DNA of 64,000 nt from NCBI RefSeq assembly GCF_000585995.1, contig NZ_CP007410.1, positions 4,181,430 through 4,245,429 on the forward strand, read 5' to 3'. The stretch is from Pseudomonas brassicacearum (GTDB lineage Bacteria; Pseudomonadota; Gammaproteobacteria; Pseudomonadales; Pseudomonadaceae). How positions within the stretch are numbered: position 1 is the stretch's first letter; each line of letters opens with the position of its first letter. This document shows, in pieces, positions 1 to 8,592 of this stretch. The notes beneath the pieces were generated by a model. That model was not told the DNA's origin and made no database searches. It saw nothing but the letters and a program-made list of their open reading frames with translations. Position numbers and translations under genes: made by a program.

Positions 1-752
1 ACGGGGTTCAAGCTGGCGCGTGCGCCCCTGACGTTGCCCAGCACTTGCTCGCCTAGGCGGGATAAATCTGAGCCATGCTCGAGCAACCCCGCGACGGTGG
101 CTAACCCTTGCAGCGGCTCGATGACTCGCGCCGTGATGCCGAGTAGCTGCGGCACTTGGCCCAGGATCATGGCGGCGTTACCGTCCTTGACCGTGTGATA
201 AAGGCTTTGGCCCGCCCTGAGCATGTTCGCTGCCGTTTTCGCATGGGCGATCACCTTTTGCGTGGTGCTGGGTGATGGCGTCACGCGGGTGATCCAGCCA
301 GGTGAACCGCTATTGGCGGCTGACGTACCGCTCAGGGTGGCGTCGAGTAAGCCGGGGCGCGCGACTTTGCGCGTAAAGGTGCCGGTGTATTCCGCCAGAT
401 TGAGCTGCACAGTGGCCGCTTTGGTCTGTCCGGTAGCGGTGGCGCGCCGCAGGGTGTTGCTGATGTGTCTGATGACATAGGCCCCCAGGTACTCGCCACT
501 GCCCATGACGAAAGCCAACGGCTGGTGTTGGCTTTTGGCTTGGCGCAACGCTCGTAGACGTTCTTCGGGGTCGCCGAGCATCGGGTGTAACTCGATGGTC
601 AGGTTGTATTCATCCAAGCCATCGCCCATCCATTCCAATAACGGCTTGCCCTGAATGCGCGCATGCTCGGCCCAATCGGCCGAGGCGTTGTGTTCCATGC
701 CGCTGATGCCGCCTGCGACGGTGAATTCGATATCGCCCAAGATGGCAAACAT
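1..752 (-). CDS. P2 gpU-like phage tail protein, partial (C-terminus beyond window)
   Basis: Reading leftward from an ATG at 752 the frame is open to the window edge (about 250 codons). The start MFAILGDIEF and the later pattern of a KPLLEWMGDGLDEYNLTIEL stretch followed by an LGAYVI segment fit the P2 gpU tail family, whose members sit just after the tape measure gene and help complete the tail terminus. The ATG overlaps the tape measure stop (TAATG), so the two are translationally coupled. After about residue 140 the sequence becomes an alanine-rich linker-like region and then helical, as in the longer gpU proteins of Mu-like phages. Family assignment is by recognition, not by a search. Confidence 0.75.
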   Translation of the reverse strand, partial: MFAILGDIEFTVAGGISGMEHNASADWAEHARIQGKPLLEWMGDGLDEYNLTIELHPMLGDPEERLRALRQAKSQHQPLAFVMGSGEYLGAYVIRHISNTLRRATATGQTKAATVQLNLAEYTGTFTRKVARPGLLDATLSGTSAANSGSPGWITRVTPSPSTTQKVIAHAKTAANMLRAGQSLYHTVKDGNAAMILGQVPQLLGITARVIEPLQGLATVAGLLEHGSDLSRLGEQVLGNVRGARASLNP

Positions 753-3274
753 TAGGCGGTGACCTCGTCGGCGGGGCCGTAACTGCGGCGGCGTTTGTCG
801 TGCAGGTAGCGCTCCATCAACCGCACCCATTCGGCATAACTGGCGTGTAAGCCTTGGTTGATCTGGTCCATGCCGGCACCGCTGGGTAGGTTGATCTGAG
901 GCGAGAAATGGAAGGTCATTGGTCTCGCGAATTCAGAACCCGCTACGGCTGACCTTCGGCCAGTGCCGCCCATCATGCTGGCCTGGGTCACCTGCGCGGG
1001 ATTGGGCGGCGCCATATCGACCGCGCTTTGTGCGGCCATGCCAAGCGCCGCTTGCCGAACCAAGCCCGCCTGGGCGCGGATACCGAGGGCTGCACCTTCA
1101 CTGATGTTAGCGCCGTAACCGATGAAAACCCGGCTGGGGGACTCAATGCCCAGGGTTTCGGTAAACCAGCCCTTAACGGATGATCCAATGCCCACGACAC
1201 TGTCTTTAAGGGCGCCGGCCATGTTGCTGATGCCGTTGACCAACCCCGTGACCAGCAGCCCGCCGAACTCGGTGAATGTACCCGGTAGCTCGATACCCAA
1301 GTAACTCATGACACCGGCAAAGGCGCGGTAGAACCACCCGACCGGAGAGAAATTGACCAGTAAGCCGACGATGCCGGACAGACCGCCGCTAAAGCCAGTG
1401 GTGACCTCGGCCCACAGACCGGTGAAGAACGCTTTGATCGGCGCCCAGTGCCGGTAAATCAAATACGCCGCCAGCGCGATGCCGGTGATCAACAACCCAA
1501 TGGGATTGAGCATCAATGCTCGGCCAAGCCATAGGACGGCTTGCCCGGCGAGCTTCAAGCCGACCAACAACGTACCGCCAAGCATCTTGCCCAGGAACAG
1601 CGCGCCGCGGGCGACCTTGAGCAACCCTGCGCCGATACGGCTTAGCCGCGTGATGAGCGGCGCAAATGTTCCCGTCTGCCACAGGCCACGGAGCAACGCC
1701 CACTTGGCAGACATTGCGGTGACGGTGGTGGTCATGGCCACGAACGGTGCCATGACCAGTTGGGCGCCGTAGGCCACGCCGATGAAGGCCAGTTTGCCGA
1801 GCAGCAGGCCCCCCACCAAGCCGACCACGCCGCGAATAAGGTCTGGGTGCTGTTCTGACCAGGCCGAAAACGAGCGCATGAGCGGCACCACGGCGCGGCT
1901 GACGTCGACGATGGCGGGCAATAGCGCGCTGCCGACTGAAAGGCCGATGTCGGTCAGGTTGTTGCGCAGCTCTTTCAATTGCTCTTTGGAACTGCCCATG
2001 CGCTTGGCCCAGTCCTGATCGAGCAGGCCTTGGTCGGCGGCGCGTTTGCTGCCTTGTTCGATACTGGCCAGGTCCTGTTGATTCGCCAAGGCGGGCCGGA
2101 CAAAAGACAGGACTTGCTGGTCGGCGAATAAGGCGCCGAGCTTGTAGGCCTCATCGAGCCGGGCCAGTGCCGCCTGCCGTTCTTGTTCGTCCTTGATGTT
2201 CAGCGCTTTGCCGTACTCGGCGGCTGCGGCCGGGGCTTTTTTGCCCAGGTGGGCGGTGAGGATGTTGAGCATGGCCTGCGCGGGCGACAAGCCCTCGCTG
2301 ACCAGGTTTTTCATACTGCCCTTCAGGTCGATACCAGCCTTTTCAAAAGCCTTGAGTGTCTCCGGCGCCGTGAGTTTTGAAAGGAAGTTTTTGTAGTTAT
2401 TGGCGGCCTCATCATTGCTGCCGGCCCCGCGTCGGGCGATCTGCAGCGAGGCGCCGATCTCGGCCACGGCGCGCTCGCCGGTGATGCCCAAGGCAGCGAA
2501 CTGGGGCGTGAGCTGCGGCAGCCATTTGGCCATGTCGGCCAGTTCGAACTGACCGCTTTTACCGGCAAACGCCAGCATGTTCATGGCGCGCTCAAGGCCT
2601 GCGGCGCCAATGCCCAAGTTGTCGTTGAGCGCGATGGCGACCGAACCCAAATCTTTCATGCTGGCGCGGGTGGCGGTGGCCGCTTTTGCCATGACCGGGG
2701 CGTACGCGGTGAGCTCTTGCAGGTTGTCGAGGCCGCCGGCGATGAGGATGGCGGTGCCGTTGGCGATGTCGGTTTGGGTCTGGTTCCACCTGAGCGCCGC
2801 GCCACGCATGGCCATGCTCAGACGCTGTTCTTGCGCTAGGTTGAAGCCGCCGGTGATGGCAATGTCGCGGGTCTGGTCCTGGAAATCGACCGCGGTATTG
2901 AACGACTTCATCACGGGCGCGCCCAACGCTACACCGGTACCGACGACCTCCATGGCCTGACCGCGTAGCTCACGGCGGTTGCCCTTGAGCGCCGCACCGC
3001 GCTCGATGCTGGCGGTGAGGCTGTCTTGCTTGGCTTTGAGTTGGTCGATGGTTCTGCCCACTGACTCGTACTGGTGGCGCAGGTGGACAAGGCCAGTGCC
3101 GCCGCGCGCCAGGGATGCCGACAGCGCGTTGCCAATGGTCTGCTGCTTGGCAGTGAGGCCATCAGTGGCCCGCCCGAGCTGCTGCACAGTGGATTTGGCT
3201 GAGCCGAAGGCCGCATTGAAACTGCCTGAAACAACCCCACCGATTTTTAACCCCAACAGGACTTCATTCGCCAT
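752..3274 (-). CDS. Phage tail tape measure protein
   Basis: 840 residues, the longest gene of the tail module. The N-terminal third is helical and coiled-coil-like; residues of about 130-330 resemble the TP901/Mu-type tape measure core (an AAxxxATATRASMKDLG-type stretch and a GASLQIARRGAGS stretch). Several hydrophobic segments follow at roughly residues 480-650 (for example LVGGLLLGKLAFIGVAYGAQ and LMLNPIGLLITGIALAAYLI), as is usual for proteins that thread the tail tube and contact the host membrane. It sets tail length during assembly. It lies between the tail chaperone and the gpU-like gene, the standard order for contractile tails. The start gives an MANEVLLGLKIGG N-terminus, common in this family. 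Confidence 0.9.
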   Translation of the reverse strand: MANEVLLGLKIGGVVSGSFNAAFGSAKSTVQQLGRATDGLTAKQQTIGNALSASLARGGTGLVHLRHQYESVGRTIDQLKAKQDSLTASIERGAALKGNRRELRGQAMEVVGTGVALGAPVMKSFNTAVDFQDQTRDIAITGGFNLAQEQRLSMAMRGAALRWNQTQTDIANGTAILIAGGLDNLQELTAYAPVMAKAATATRASMKDLGSVAIALNDNLGIGAAGLERAMNMLAFAGKSGQFELADMAKWLPQLTPQFAALGITGERAVAEIGASLQIARRGAGSNDEAANNYKNFLSKLTAPETLKAFEKAGIDLKGSMKNLVSEGLSPAQAMLNILTAHLGKKAPAAAAEYGKALNIKDEQERQAALARLDEAYKLGALFADQQVLSFVRPALANQQDLASIEQGSKRAADQGLLDQDWAKRMGSSKEQLKELRNNLTDIGLSVGSALLPAIVDVSRAVVPLMRSFSAWSEQHPDLIRGVVGLVGGLLLGKLAFIGVAYGAQLVMAPFVAMTTTVTAMSAKWALLRGLWQTGTFAPLITRLSRIGAGLLKVARGALFLGKMLGGTLLVGLKLAGQAVLWLGRALMLNPIGLLITGIALAAYLIYRHWAPIKAFFTGLWAEVTTGFSGGLSGIVGLLVNFSPVGWFYRAFAGVMSYLGIELPGTFTEFGGLLVTGLVNGISNMAGALKDSVVGIGSSVKGWFTETLGIESPSRVFIGYGANISEGAALGIRAQAGLVRQAALGMAAQSAVDMAPPNPAQVTQASMMGGTGRRSAVAGSEFARPMTFHFSPQINLPSGAGMDQINQGLHASYAEWVRLMERYLHDKRRRSYGPADEVTA

Positions 3275-3295
3275 GGATCTTGCTACGCTTTGGGC

Positions 3296-3556
3296 ATGAT
3301 TGAAAAAGCCGCGCTACGCACCGCCCACACTGTTTACACACTGGCCATCGGCGCCGGTGTGATCTGGCTTGCCTGGCTCTGCCTGGTGCACTTGCCGTGG
3401 TGGGCGGCGGTGTTGGCGTTCTGTTTTGGGCTGCCGTTGCTGGCCTTGGCCGCCACCCCTTTGGCGGCGGGCGGCGCGTTGCTCGCCGGGCTGGTGGTGG
3501 GCGTTGTGACGCTGATCAGCCACTGGCTTTGTCGGCCAGTTCGAGCCGACGATTGA
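3296..3556 (+). CDS. Small two-helix membrane protein on the opposite strand of the tail module
   Basis: About 86 residues from ATG 3296 (MIEKAALRTAHT). Two or three strongly hydrophobic segments (IGAGVIWLAWLCLVHLPWWAAVLAFCFGLPLLAL and GALLAGLVVGVVTLISHWL) and a charged tail make a credible inner-membrane protein. It is rightward, against all surrounding late genes, and its last 40 bases run antisense to the frameshift extension of the tail chaperone. No strong ribosome site is seen. It fills an otherwise empty gap between tape measure and chaperone, which is why it is kept. Product function unknown. Confidence 0.45.
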   Translation: MIEKAALRTAHTVYTLAIGAGVIWLAWLCLVHLPWWAAVLAFCFGLPLLALAATPLAAGGALLAGLVVGVVTLISHWLCRPVRADD

Positions 3557-3710
3557 TCTCTCGTTCACACACCGCCACCCAGCGCCAGTACTCCGCCATT
3601 TCGAGCTGGGCGATCTCAGACGGCTGCATCCTGAGCACCAGCAGCAGCGCCTCGTCCCAGGACTGCAGCAAGGTCACGTGCGGCTGCCATTTCCCGCAAC
3701 ACCTCGGTGG
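3516..3710 (-). CDS. Frameshift extension of the tail assembly chaperone (GT-type)
   Basis: Overlapping the 3' end of the chaperone gene, a frame displaced by +1 (equivalently -2) is open from the TAG complement at 3711-3713 to a TGA at 3516-3518. It reads a typical extension: a QPHVTLLQSWDEALLLVL segment, then QPSEIAQLEMAEYWRW and a charged end. It has no good start codon of its own, so it is most simply made by ribosomes that slip out of the chaperone frame. Mu is the known case of a -2 shift at this spot; lambda-type phages use -1. The exact slip site could not be fixed by eye. Confidence 0.65.
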   Translation of the reverse strand, partial: PPRCCGKWQPHVTLLQSWDEALLLVLRMQPSEIAQLEMAEYWRWVAVCEREINRRLELADKASG

Positions 3711-3930
3711 CTAGGCGGGAGTCGGCGATATCGAACTCGCCGAGGTCTTCGAGCGTGATGCTGAGCATCTTGGCGACGAGCAGATCTTCCATGGCGCCTT
3801 CATCTTTGGTCACCGATTGAGCGGCGGTGATGTCTTTGCGTTTGAGGCGTTTGATGGGCAGCGTCGAGATCTGCTCACCGCTGGCGCTGTTGAAGGGGAA
3901 TTTGAGGGTGAAGCTGAGTGCATCGGTCAT
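3616..3930 (-). CDS. Phage tail assembly chaperone (Mu gp41-like)
   Basis: 104 residues beginning MTDALSFTLKFPF. The pattern of a beta-rich N-terminus, a KRLKRKDITAAQ stretch and a helical C-terminus with MLSITLEDLGEFDIADSR matches the Mu-like gp41 tail chaperone family. These proteins coat the tape measure while the tail tube polymerises. It sits directly upstream of the tape measure gene, as expected. In related phages a fraction of ribosomes shift frame near its end to make a longer protein; a matching second frame is present here (see 3516-3710). Confidence 0.8.
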   Translation of the reverse strand: MTDALSFTLKFPFNSASGEQISTLPIKRLKRKDITAAQSVTKDEGAMEDLLVAKMLSITLEDLGEFDIADSRLATEVLREMAAARDLAAVLGRGAAAGAQDAAV

Positions 3931-4086
3931 CGCGGGTGCTCCCGGTGGGGTTGCTCTTTGAGAGCCCTGATGATGCGGGTTGGTGTAGACGCTGGCTTTT
4001 AATCGCCTTTAACGAGAACATTTGTGGCTTGGCCGAGCGCGTTATCAAGCAGCCATAAGCCTTTAGAAATAGACAAGGTGTCGCAG

Positions 4087-4278
4087 ATGGAAGATGAAGT
4101 CACAATCGAGCATGAAGGTACACAGTACGCCGCCCCATATCTGGTGTCGGGCGATATGTTGACGGTGTTTTTACCGAATGGAGAGCAACGGTCTACAGAG
4201 CTGCGTGGCCTGAGCCCCGACAGCGCTGCGCGCCAGCATCTGCGATCTTACGTCGGTAGCATTGCCGCAAAGAAATAG
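4087..4278 (+). CDS. Small conserved hypothetical protein
   Basis: 63 residues from ATG 4087, preceded by AAGGTG about 8 bases upstream; a longer in-frame start at 4024 has no such site. The short beta-rich protein (MEDEVTIEHEGTQY... then VFLPNGEQRSTELRGL) looks like a small Pseudomonas hypothetical of unknown role. It opens cargo island A and is followed by a strong hairpin shared with the convergent DUF6124 gene. Function not known. Confidence 0.5.
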   Translation: MEDEVTIEHEGTQYAAPYLVSGDMLTVFLPNGEQRSTELRGLSPDSAARQHLRSYVGSIAAKK

Positions 4279-4301
4279 CAGCAGTCCTTGAGTGCTTCTA
4301 A

Positions 4302-4329
4302 ATAGCGAGGGCGCAAGCGCCCTCGCTAT
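4302..4329. terminator. Bidirectional hairpin terminator
   Basis: A perfect 12-bp inverted repeat (ATAGCGAGGGCG / CGCCCTCGCTAT) with a 4-base loop lies between two convergent genes ending at 4278 (+) and 4341 (-). There is no long T-run on either side, so it may act as a stem-only or Rho-assisted stop. Confidence 0.7.
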
Positions 4330-4340
4330 CTGCCCGGCGA

Positions 4341-4703
4341 CTACCCAGGCTTGTGGTTGTCCAGTACTCGATTGACCGCTAACTCACCCAACATGATGAC
4401 CCGTTGCAGCACCAGCATCGTTTGGCGTCGTGGGCCGTCCGTTAAATCGGTGAGGTCGCTGACCATCACGCTGGCGGATGCGAAGGATTCGCACGCCTCA
4501 ACGAGCAACGTTTCGTCATCCACCGCTGCGTCGATGGTGAAGATCGTGCTGAGCTTGCGGGGCTGTATCTGCGTTTTCGTTGCCCCGGGGTTCAGGTAGT
4601 GCTTGAGCGCGCGGTCTGCCGCCTCTTTCAACTTTTCGGGGTCGAGAGAGTCGCCGTAGAGTACCGAGTCGATATCCGGGGGGTTGGGAGTAACCTTGAA
4701 CAT
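4341..4703 (-). CDS. DUF6124 family protein
   Basis: 120 residues. Opening MFKVTPNPPDIDS, the phrase EAADRALKHYLNP and the closing VIMLGELAVNRVLDN are characteristic of the DUF6124 proteins that are widespread and multicopy in Pseudomonas; a central DDETLLVEACESFASASVM stretch is also typical. Their role is unknown. The family is usually chromosomal, so its presence inside a phage tail operon supports the view that this segment is acquired cargo. Confidence 0.75.
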   Translation of the reverse strand: MFKVTPNPPDIDSVLYGDSLDPEKLKEAADRALKHYLNPGATKTQIQPRKLSTIFTIDAAVDDETLLVEACESFASASVMVSDLTDLTDGPRRQTMLVLQRVIMLGELAVNRVLDNHKPG

Positions 4704-5858
4704 ATGACTAATTCCAGAGTTGGGGCCGCAACCGTTCTCGACTAAAAGAGGGTGGCGGCTGTACGCAGGTTAGTCGACCGGTGGAATTAGCAAACCCGGC
4801 GCGCCCAAGGGCGCCCTGCGCACAACCACCATCAAGTACAGGAATAGATGACCCGACTGAATGGTACTCATACACTTTACTAAAACCGACCGAGCGACTA
4901 AACCCGACCACTGATGGGCAGTGGCAGGTAAACGATAGAGGCCAGGGGCAAAGGGCACAAGCCAGCGGATTCTGACGCATGCGTAAGTAAGGACGCAAGG
5001 TCTCGTAGCCTTTAGGGCGTAACGTGGAATGTATTTAAACGTGTCACGTTGGATATGTTTACAGCAATTAAACGGGCCGAGTTTTCTTCGTTATTTCTTG
5101 AAACTGTATTGTTGCAAATACAGCGTCTTATGGGACCCTCCGGCCTCATCGATATTAAACGAGATCATGCTGTAGATAATACGCTGGCGGATGCTTTGAG
5201 GAATTTACCTACATTTGCCCGCAGCAACGACGTGCTTTCTCGGCAGAGGGTTTGAGGTTGGAGGTTGTTGTCTTGGGCGACTGGCTTCGGCCCTCGACCG
5301 CTCTTAATGGGTTTTGAAGGCTGCTTGGCGGAGGGAGGCAGCTGTACGAGGTCACCAGCAAAGAGGTCGCAATTCGATGCAGTGAGTTGAACCCTCGCAC
5401 AGCCACCATAAGTAGCCGGGGCGCTAAAAGATGGCCGCTGTAGCCGGAGTAGACCGGAGAACCTGGCATCACCAGAAAGCCTAGGGGCCCAGCGTACAGC
5501 GCCATCAAACATCGGGCGGAGCAACCTGTTCATTCATGAGAGGCACCTAAGTACCACCGCAGGCTGCTCCGCCCGGTCACCGCGGGCGGCGACGGGGGAT
5601 AAGATACCGGGGGGGCTATGGATGCGCTGCCGGGGGATTCTGTGGTGGTTGTAGGGAATGGCGCTGGATGTTGTAGCCCCACGAAAGTCCTCTGTCCCTT
5701 GACGGTCCCATATCTGCGCGAGCTTTGGTGGAGATTGCCATGAACAATTTGATGGCATCCGACTTGGGTAATTGAACGCAGGCAACATTTTGCTAGGACT
5801 GTCCAACTGATTCGCTGACGGGGCGGTACTACTTCCGCGCTCGCAAACAAGGCGAATC
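4704..5858. other. Gene-poor stretch of island A with a possible gene remnant
   Basis: About 1.15 kb without a convincing intact gene. A rightward ORF at 5049-5255 (68 residues, FTAIKRAEFSSLFLETVLLQIQRLMGPSG) looks like the helical core of a larger protein, perhaps an AbiU2-like one, cut short; the rest is repetitive in composition and gives only overlapping low-quality frames. I read it as decayed DNA left by cargo turnover. Confidence 0.35.
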
Positions 5859-6368
5859 TTAAATTTTCGAATTCAAACCGGATTCGCCCCACTGGTTAAC
5901 TTTTTCAGCCTGCATATGCTCATGAACAGCTTGAGGGATATGCGGTGATTCAAATGCTAGAGAGTCAATACGGCCCCTAAGGTCTTCAACCTTTTCGGCA
6001 TCGATCTGAGGGAGGATGCGCATAAGCTCTATCTCTCTACCAATGGCATTGTATTTTGCCCCTGCGGCACGATGCTTTTCCGCCAGTTCCTGATAGCGAA
6101 GTGTTGATTGCAACGCGGTAAGGATTGCCGCTATCACGCTCATTGCGCCCACGCCGAGTTGCAACCAGAAATTGGATTGCTGTTGAAGCGTAGCAAACAC
6201 AGCTGTACCGACTATTGCTGAAAGCCCCACGGTGGGTAGCGCCAGCCAAAAATGCAATCTGGAATACCTGAGCGCCGCACGGTAATGCCCCACCGCGACG
6301 ACGGATGATCGTTCATACCATTGGTCCAGTACATTTTGCGGATTGCTTTGAGTCATCATTGGAACCAT
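5859..6368 (-). CDS. SLATT-domain two-helix membrane protein
   Basis: 169 residues (the start could also be the ATG at 6356). N-terminal YERSSVVAVGHYRAALRYSRLHFWLALP leads into two transmembrane helices (LPTVGLSAIVGTAVFATL and LGVGAMSVIAAILTALQSTL), followed by a helix LRYQELAEKHRAAGAKYNAIGREIELM. This layout is that of SLATT proteins, predicted pore-forming effectors of bacterial conflict systems that often pair with nucleotide-making enzymes. Here it is the last gene of a leftward trio with the 347-residue gene (43 bases upstream) and a SMEK gene. By inference it is the membrane effector of that trio. Confidence 0.75.
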   Translation of the reverse strand: MVPMMTQSNPQNVLDQWYERSSVVAVGHYRAALRYSRLHFWLALPTVGLSAIVGTAVFATLQQQSNFWLQLGVGAMSVIAAILTALQSTLRYQELAEKHRAAGAKYNAIGREIELMRILPQIDAEKVEDLRGRIDSLAFESPHIPQAVHEHMQAEKVNQWGESGLNSKI

Positions 6369-6411
6369 GAGTGTTTGAAAGGGGTAGGCGCAGAGCTACT
6401 GAGAAACTATT

Positions 6412-7455
6412 TTATTCATATTTCATACGACCTAGCAGGTCGTACATCAAATCGCCGTCGAGAATTTCGAAAGGTAGCTCGACGTAATGGTCAGGATGTC
6501 TGAGTTTAGCTTTACCATCATGAGGTGCGTTCTTGGTGTGGCCCTTAACAAACTCACCACTTTCCTTAATGTATGGAAGCACAACGATCCGGCCATGATT
6601 TTTAGAAAGTATTGTTCCTTCTCTCCAAAGTGTATGTCCTTCTTTTCCAGTACTCGACTCCCCCATCTGCATAACTATCCATCCGACAGAGTCTTTTTCT
6701 TCGTACCAAAATACAAAACCGCCACAGACGACGACACGTTGGCCACGACGTTTCGCATCGTCGAGCATCATCTTGAATCCCGTTTCTTGAAGCAGCTGAT
6801 TCGCCCTAGGGAGCAATGCAGAACGAATTTTGGCCTTGGTTTTCCCCCAATGATCTGTACCGGCCAGATTAAATCCTCTGGCTATTTTTTCACGTGCGCA
6901 ATAGATGGCCGTCTTTCGATCGTGAAGCGCTCTTGTAGTCCAATCGTTGTCGTCTTTACGAGTCAAAGTGATACCAAATTGAGAAATCCGTGCATAACGG
7001 ATGTACGGGAATTGCTGGAGCACCTTAAACAGTGGCTCACGCAGCTTCTCTAGACCTGGCGAAAGCAATAGCTCTCCTGCTTTTGGACGCGGATCATTCA
7101 CATGCCGATTAATTGCCTCCTTCAACATCCAGCTTTCTTCGTCCATCAAACGGCCTTCGGCAGTGATCGATTTCTCGACCTTGAGCTTTATCGAAAGCTT
7201 TTCCTCAGGAGGTAACGCCAACGCATCCAAAGCTTTAATTAATTTAGTATTTGTAGCCTTGACGTCCGTTAGTGCGTCATCCAAATTATTATAAGTTATT
7301 GGTCCGTCAGCAGGGTTGCGCAGAAACCAATCTAGCTTTCCATCACGTTTTAGCTGAAGATTAAATATATGCCAGACTTCATCAGACTCAGGCCATTGTT
7401 GAGGCCAGCAAGCCAAGGTTGGTAGCGGTACTCGAGAGCGCTTTAATGACTTCAT
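6412..7455 (-). CDS. Uncharacterised protein between SMEK and SLATT genes
   Basis: 347 residues, start supported by AAGGA 10 bases upstream. I do not recognise the family. Visible features: a basic N-terminus; a helical region around residues 60-130; a central ISQFGITLTRKDDNDW stretch; a C-terminal part rich in beta strands with VVVCGGFVFWYEEKD, GWIVMQMGES and a KNHGRIVVLPYI strand, then an ELPFEILDGDLMYDLLGR ending. No Walker motif, no nucleotidyltransferase GS...DxD signature and no obvious nuclease triad were found. Close spacing with SMEK (52 bases) and SLATT (43 bases) suggests one transcript, so it may be the sensor or regulator of a three-gene system. Confidence 0.7.
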   Translation of the reverse strand: MKSLKRSRVPLPTLACWPQQWPESDEVWHIFNLQLKRDGKLDWFLRNPADGPITYNNLDDALTDVKATNTKLIKALDALALPPEEKLSIKLKVEKSITAEGRLMDEESWMLKEAINRHVNDPRPKAGELLLSPGLEKLREPLFKVLQQFPYIRYARISQFGITLTRKDDNDWTTRALHDRKTAIYCAREKIARGFNLAGTDHWGKTKAKIRSALLPRANQLLQETGFKMMLDDAKRRGQRVVVCGGFVFWYEEKDSVGWIVMQMGESSTGKEGHTLWREGTILSKNHGRIVVLPYIKESGEFVKGHTKNAPHDGKAKLRHPDHYVELPFEILDGDLMYDLLGRMKYE

Positions 7456-7507
7456 GGTCGTCCATTCCTTGTGTCGTGATGAATAAGTGCTGGTCGTTAA
7501 TTATAGG

Positions 7508-8449
7508 CTAGCTTACATTTGGTAGCGCTGGAAGATTGTAAGGCTTGGTAATATTGTTGAATCCAGCATTGATTGCATTGCGAAGTTTGTCGAAAGTCGC
7601 CGCAGTCTCTGGCAAATGTAAATCGCAAATATTGTCATTTAAATTAATCTCCCCACTCTGGACGTGGGTACGAAAAAGCTGTCGTAGAACGCGCAATTGG
7701 TTGTAAATGACGTTGAGCTGATCGGCAAGTGTGTGATCATCAAATTTGGATCGAGGCTTCGTCACGAGTTGCTCCTTCCACTTGCCTGCTTTTATTAAGC
7801 CAATAAGGTCGGTGATCGTTCTCCCGAAATCCCTATAGTTGTTTTCCATGTCCCAAGCATCCTGTAGTGCGGGGCAATCCATAAGTTCCCGGATATCGTC
7901 AAGAGCCTCCGCATCGGTCTTGTCCAAGGCAGATATTACGGTATTACCATAGCTAATCTCACTTTTTATGAGTAAAAGTATAGCTTGGAGCTCAAGCGTC
8001 GTCTTTCTTTCGATGTCCTGCATTAGCGATTTATTATCAATAACGTCGGTAATGCAATTGAAGTTCACTCCGCTAGGAACTACTACAGTGCTGTACTTGC
8101 CTGTTCTTTTGCCAATCAACAGGACTTTGAGAGACTTGTAGGTCGTCCCCAACCCATGCTTCCCGAACTTGTCCAAGGTCTTTTGTATCTTTTGCGCTCG
8201 TCGATCCGAAGTGACCTGAACGGCGAGGCCAAGGTTTTTGTCAGCTAAGTCGATTGCAGCAGCGTTTAACTGGCTATGGTTGAGGTTGACAAGATTGTAC
8301 CCGTAGATCTGATTTAGCAACCGTTCGAAGAAGTGTTCTGCTGCAATATTGAGGTCGAAAAAGTGCATTCCTCCGAGAACTTCTACAGCTGCGCTTAGAT
8401 GTGTCAGGTGGAGTGTAATGTCTTTGATCAGTTTTTCGCGTTTCAACAT
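7508..8449 (-). CDS. SMEK-domain protein
   Basis: 313 residues. The N-terminal 100 residues fit the SMEK domain: NIAAEHFFERLLNQIYGYNLVNLN, then AAAIDLADKNLGLAVQVTSD. The ID...AVQVTS pattern resembles the catalytic core of restriction-endonuclease-like (PD-(D/E)xK) folds, and SMEK domains are found in predicted bacterial defence genes fused to many effectors. The C-terminal 200 residues are helical and unrecognised. It is the first gene of a leftward trio with 6412-7455 and the SLATT gene, and is isolated upstream by the terminator at 8552-8575. Confidence 0.75.
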   Translation of the reverse strand: MLKREKLIKDITLHLTHLSAAVEVLGGMHFFDLNIAAEHFFERLLNQIYGYNLVNLNHSQLNAAAIDLADKNLGLAVQVTSDRRAQKIQKTLDKFGKHGLGTTYKSLKVLLIGKRTGKYSTVVVPSGVNFNCITDVIDNKSLMQDIERKTTLELQAILLLIKSEISYGNTVISALDKTDAEALDDIRELMDCPALQDAWDMENNYRDFGRTITDLIGLIKAGKWKEQLVTKPRSKFDDHTLADQLNVIYNQLRVLRQLFRTHVQSGEINLNDNICDLHLPETAATFDKLRNAINAGFNNITKPYNLPALPNVS

Positions 8450-8551
8450 AACATTCCCAAAATTGTGCGTAGCAGTCAGCGGGGTTGTGTTTTATGGTCA
8501 ACTGAGTTCGTAAATGTTGCGGGATAGCGTTGATGACAATATTTTCGGGGA

Positions 8552-8575
8552 AAAGCCCCGGCTTGCTGGGGCTTT
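8552..8575 (-). terminator. Rho-independent terminator
   Basis: Stem AAAGCCCC / GGGGCTTT with an 8-base loop; on the minus strand it ends in a short T-run. It lies just after the stop of the lamin-tail-like gene and before the SMEK gene, separating two cargo transcripts. Confidence 0.75.
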
Positions 8576-8592
8576 AAAAACAATATGGACGC

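Noticed and set aside
5530..5892. 120-codon leftward frame overlapping the SLATT gene end
   Set aside because: No domain, odd composition and overlaps a supported gene; treated as noise in a decayed region.
6412..7455. Nucleotidyltransferase (CD-NTase) partner for SLATT
   Set aside because: Looked for the GS-x-DxD catalytic pattern in the neighbouring gene and did not find it.
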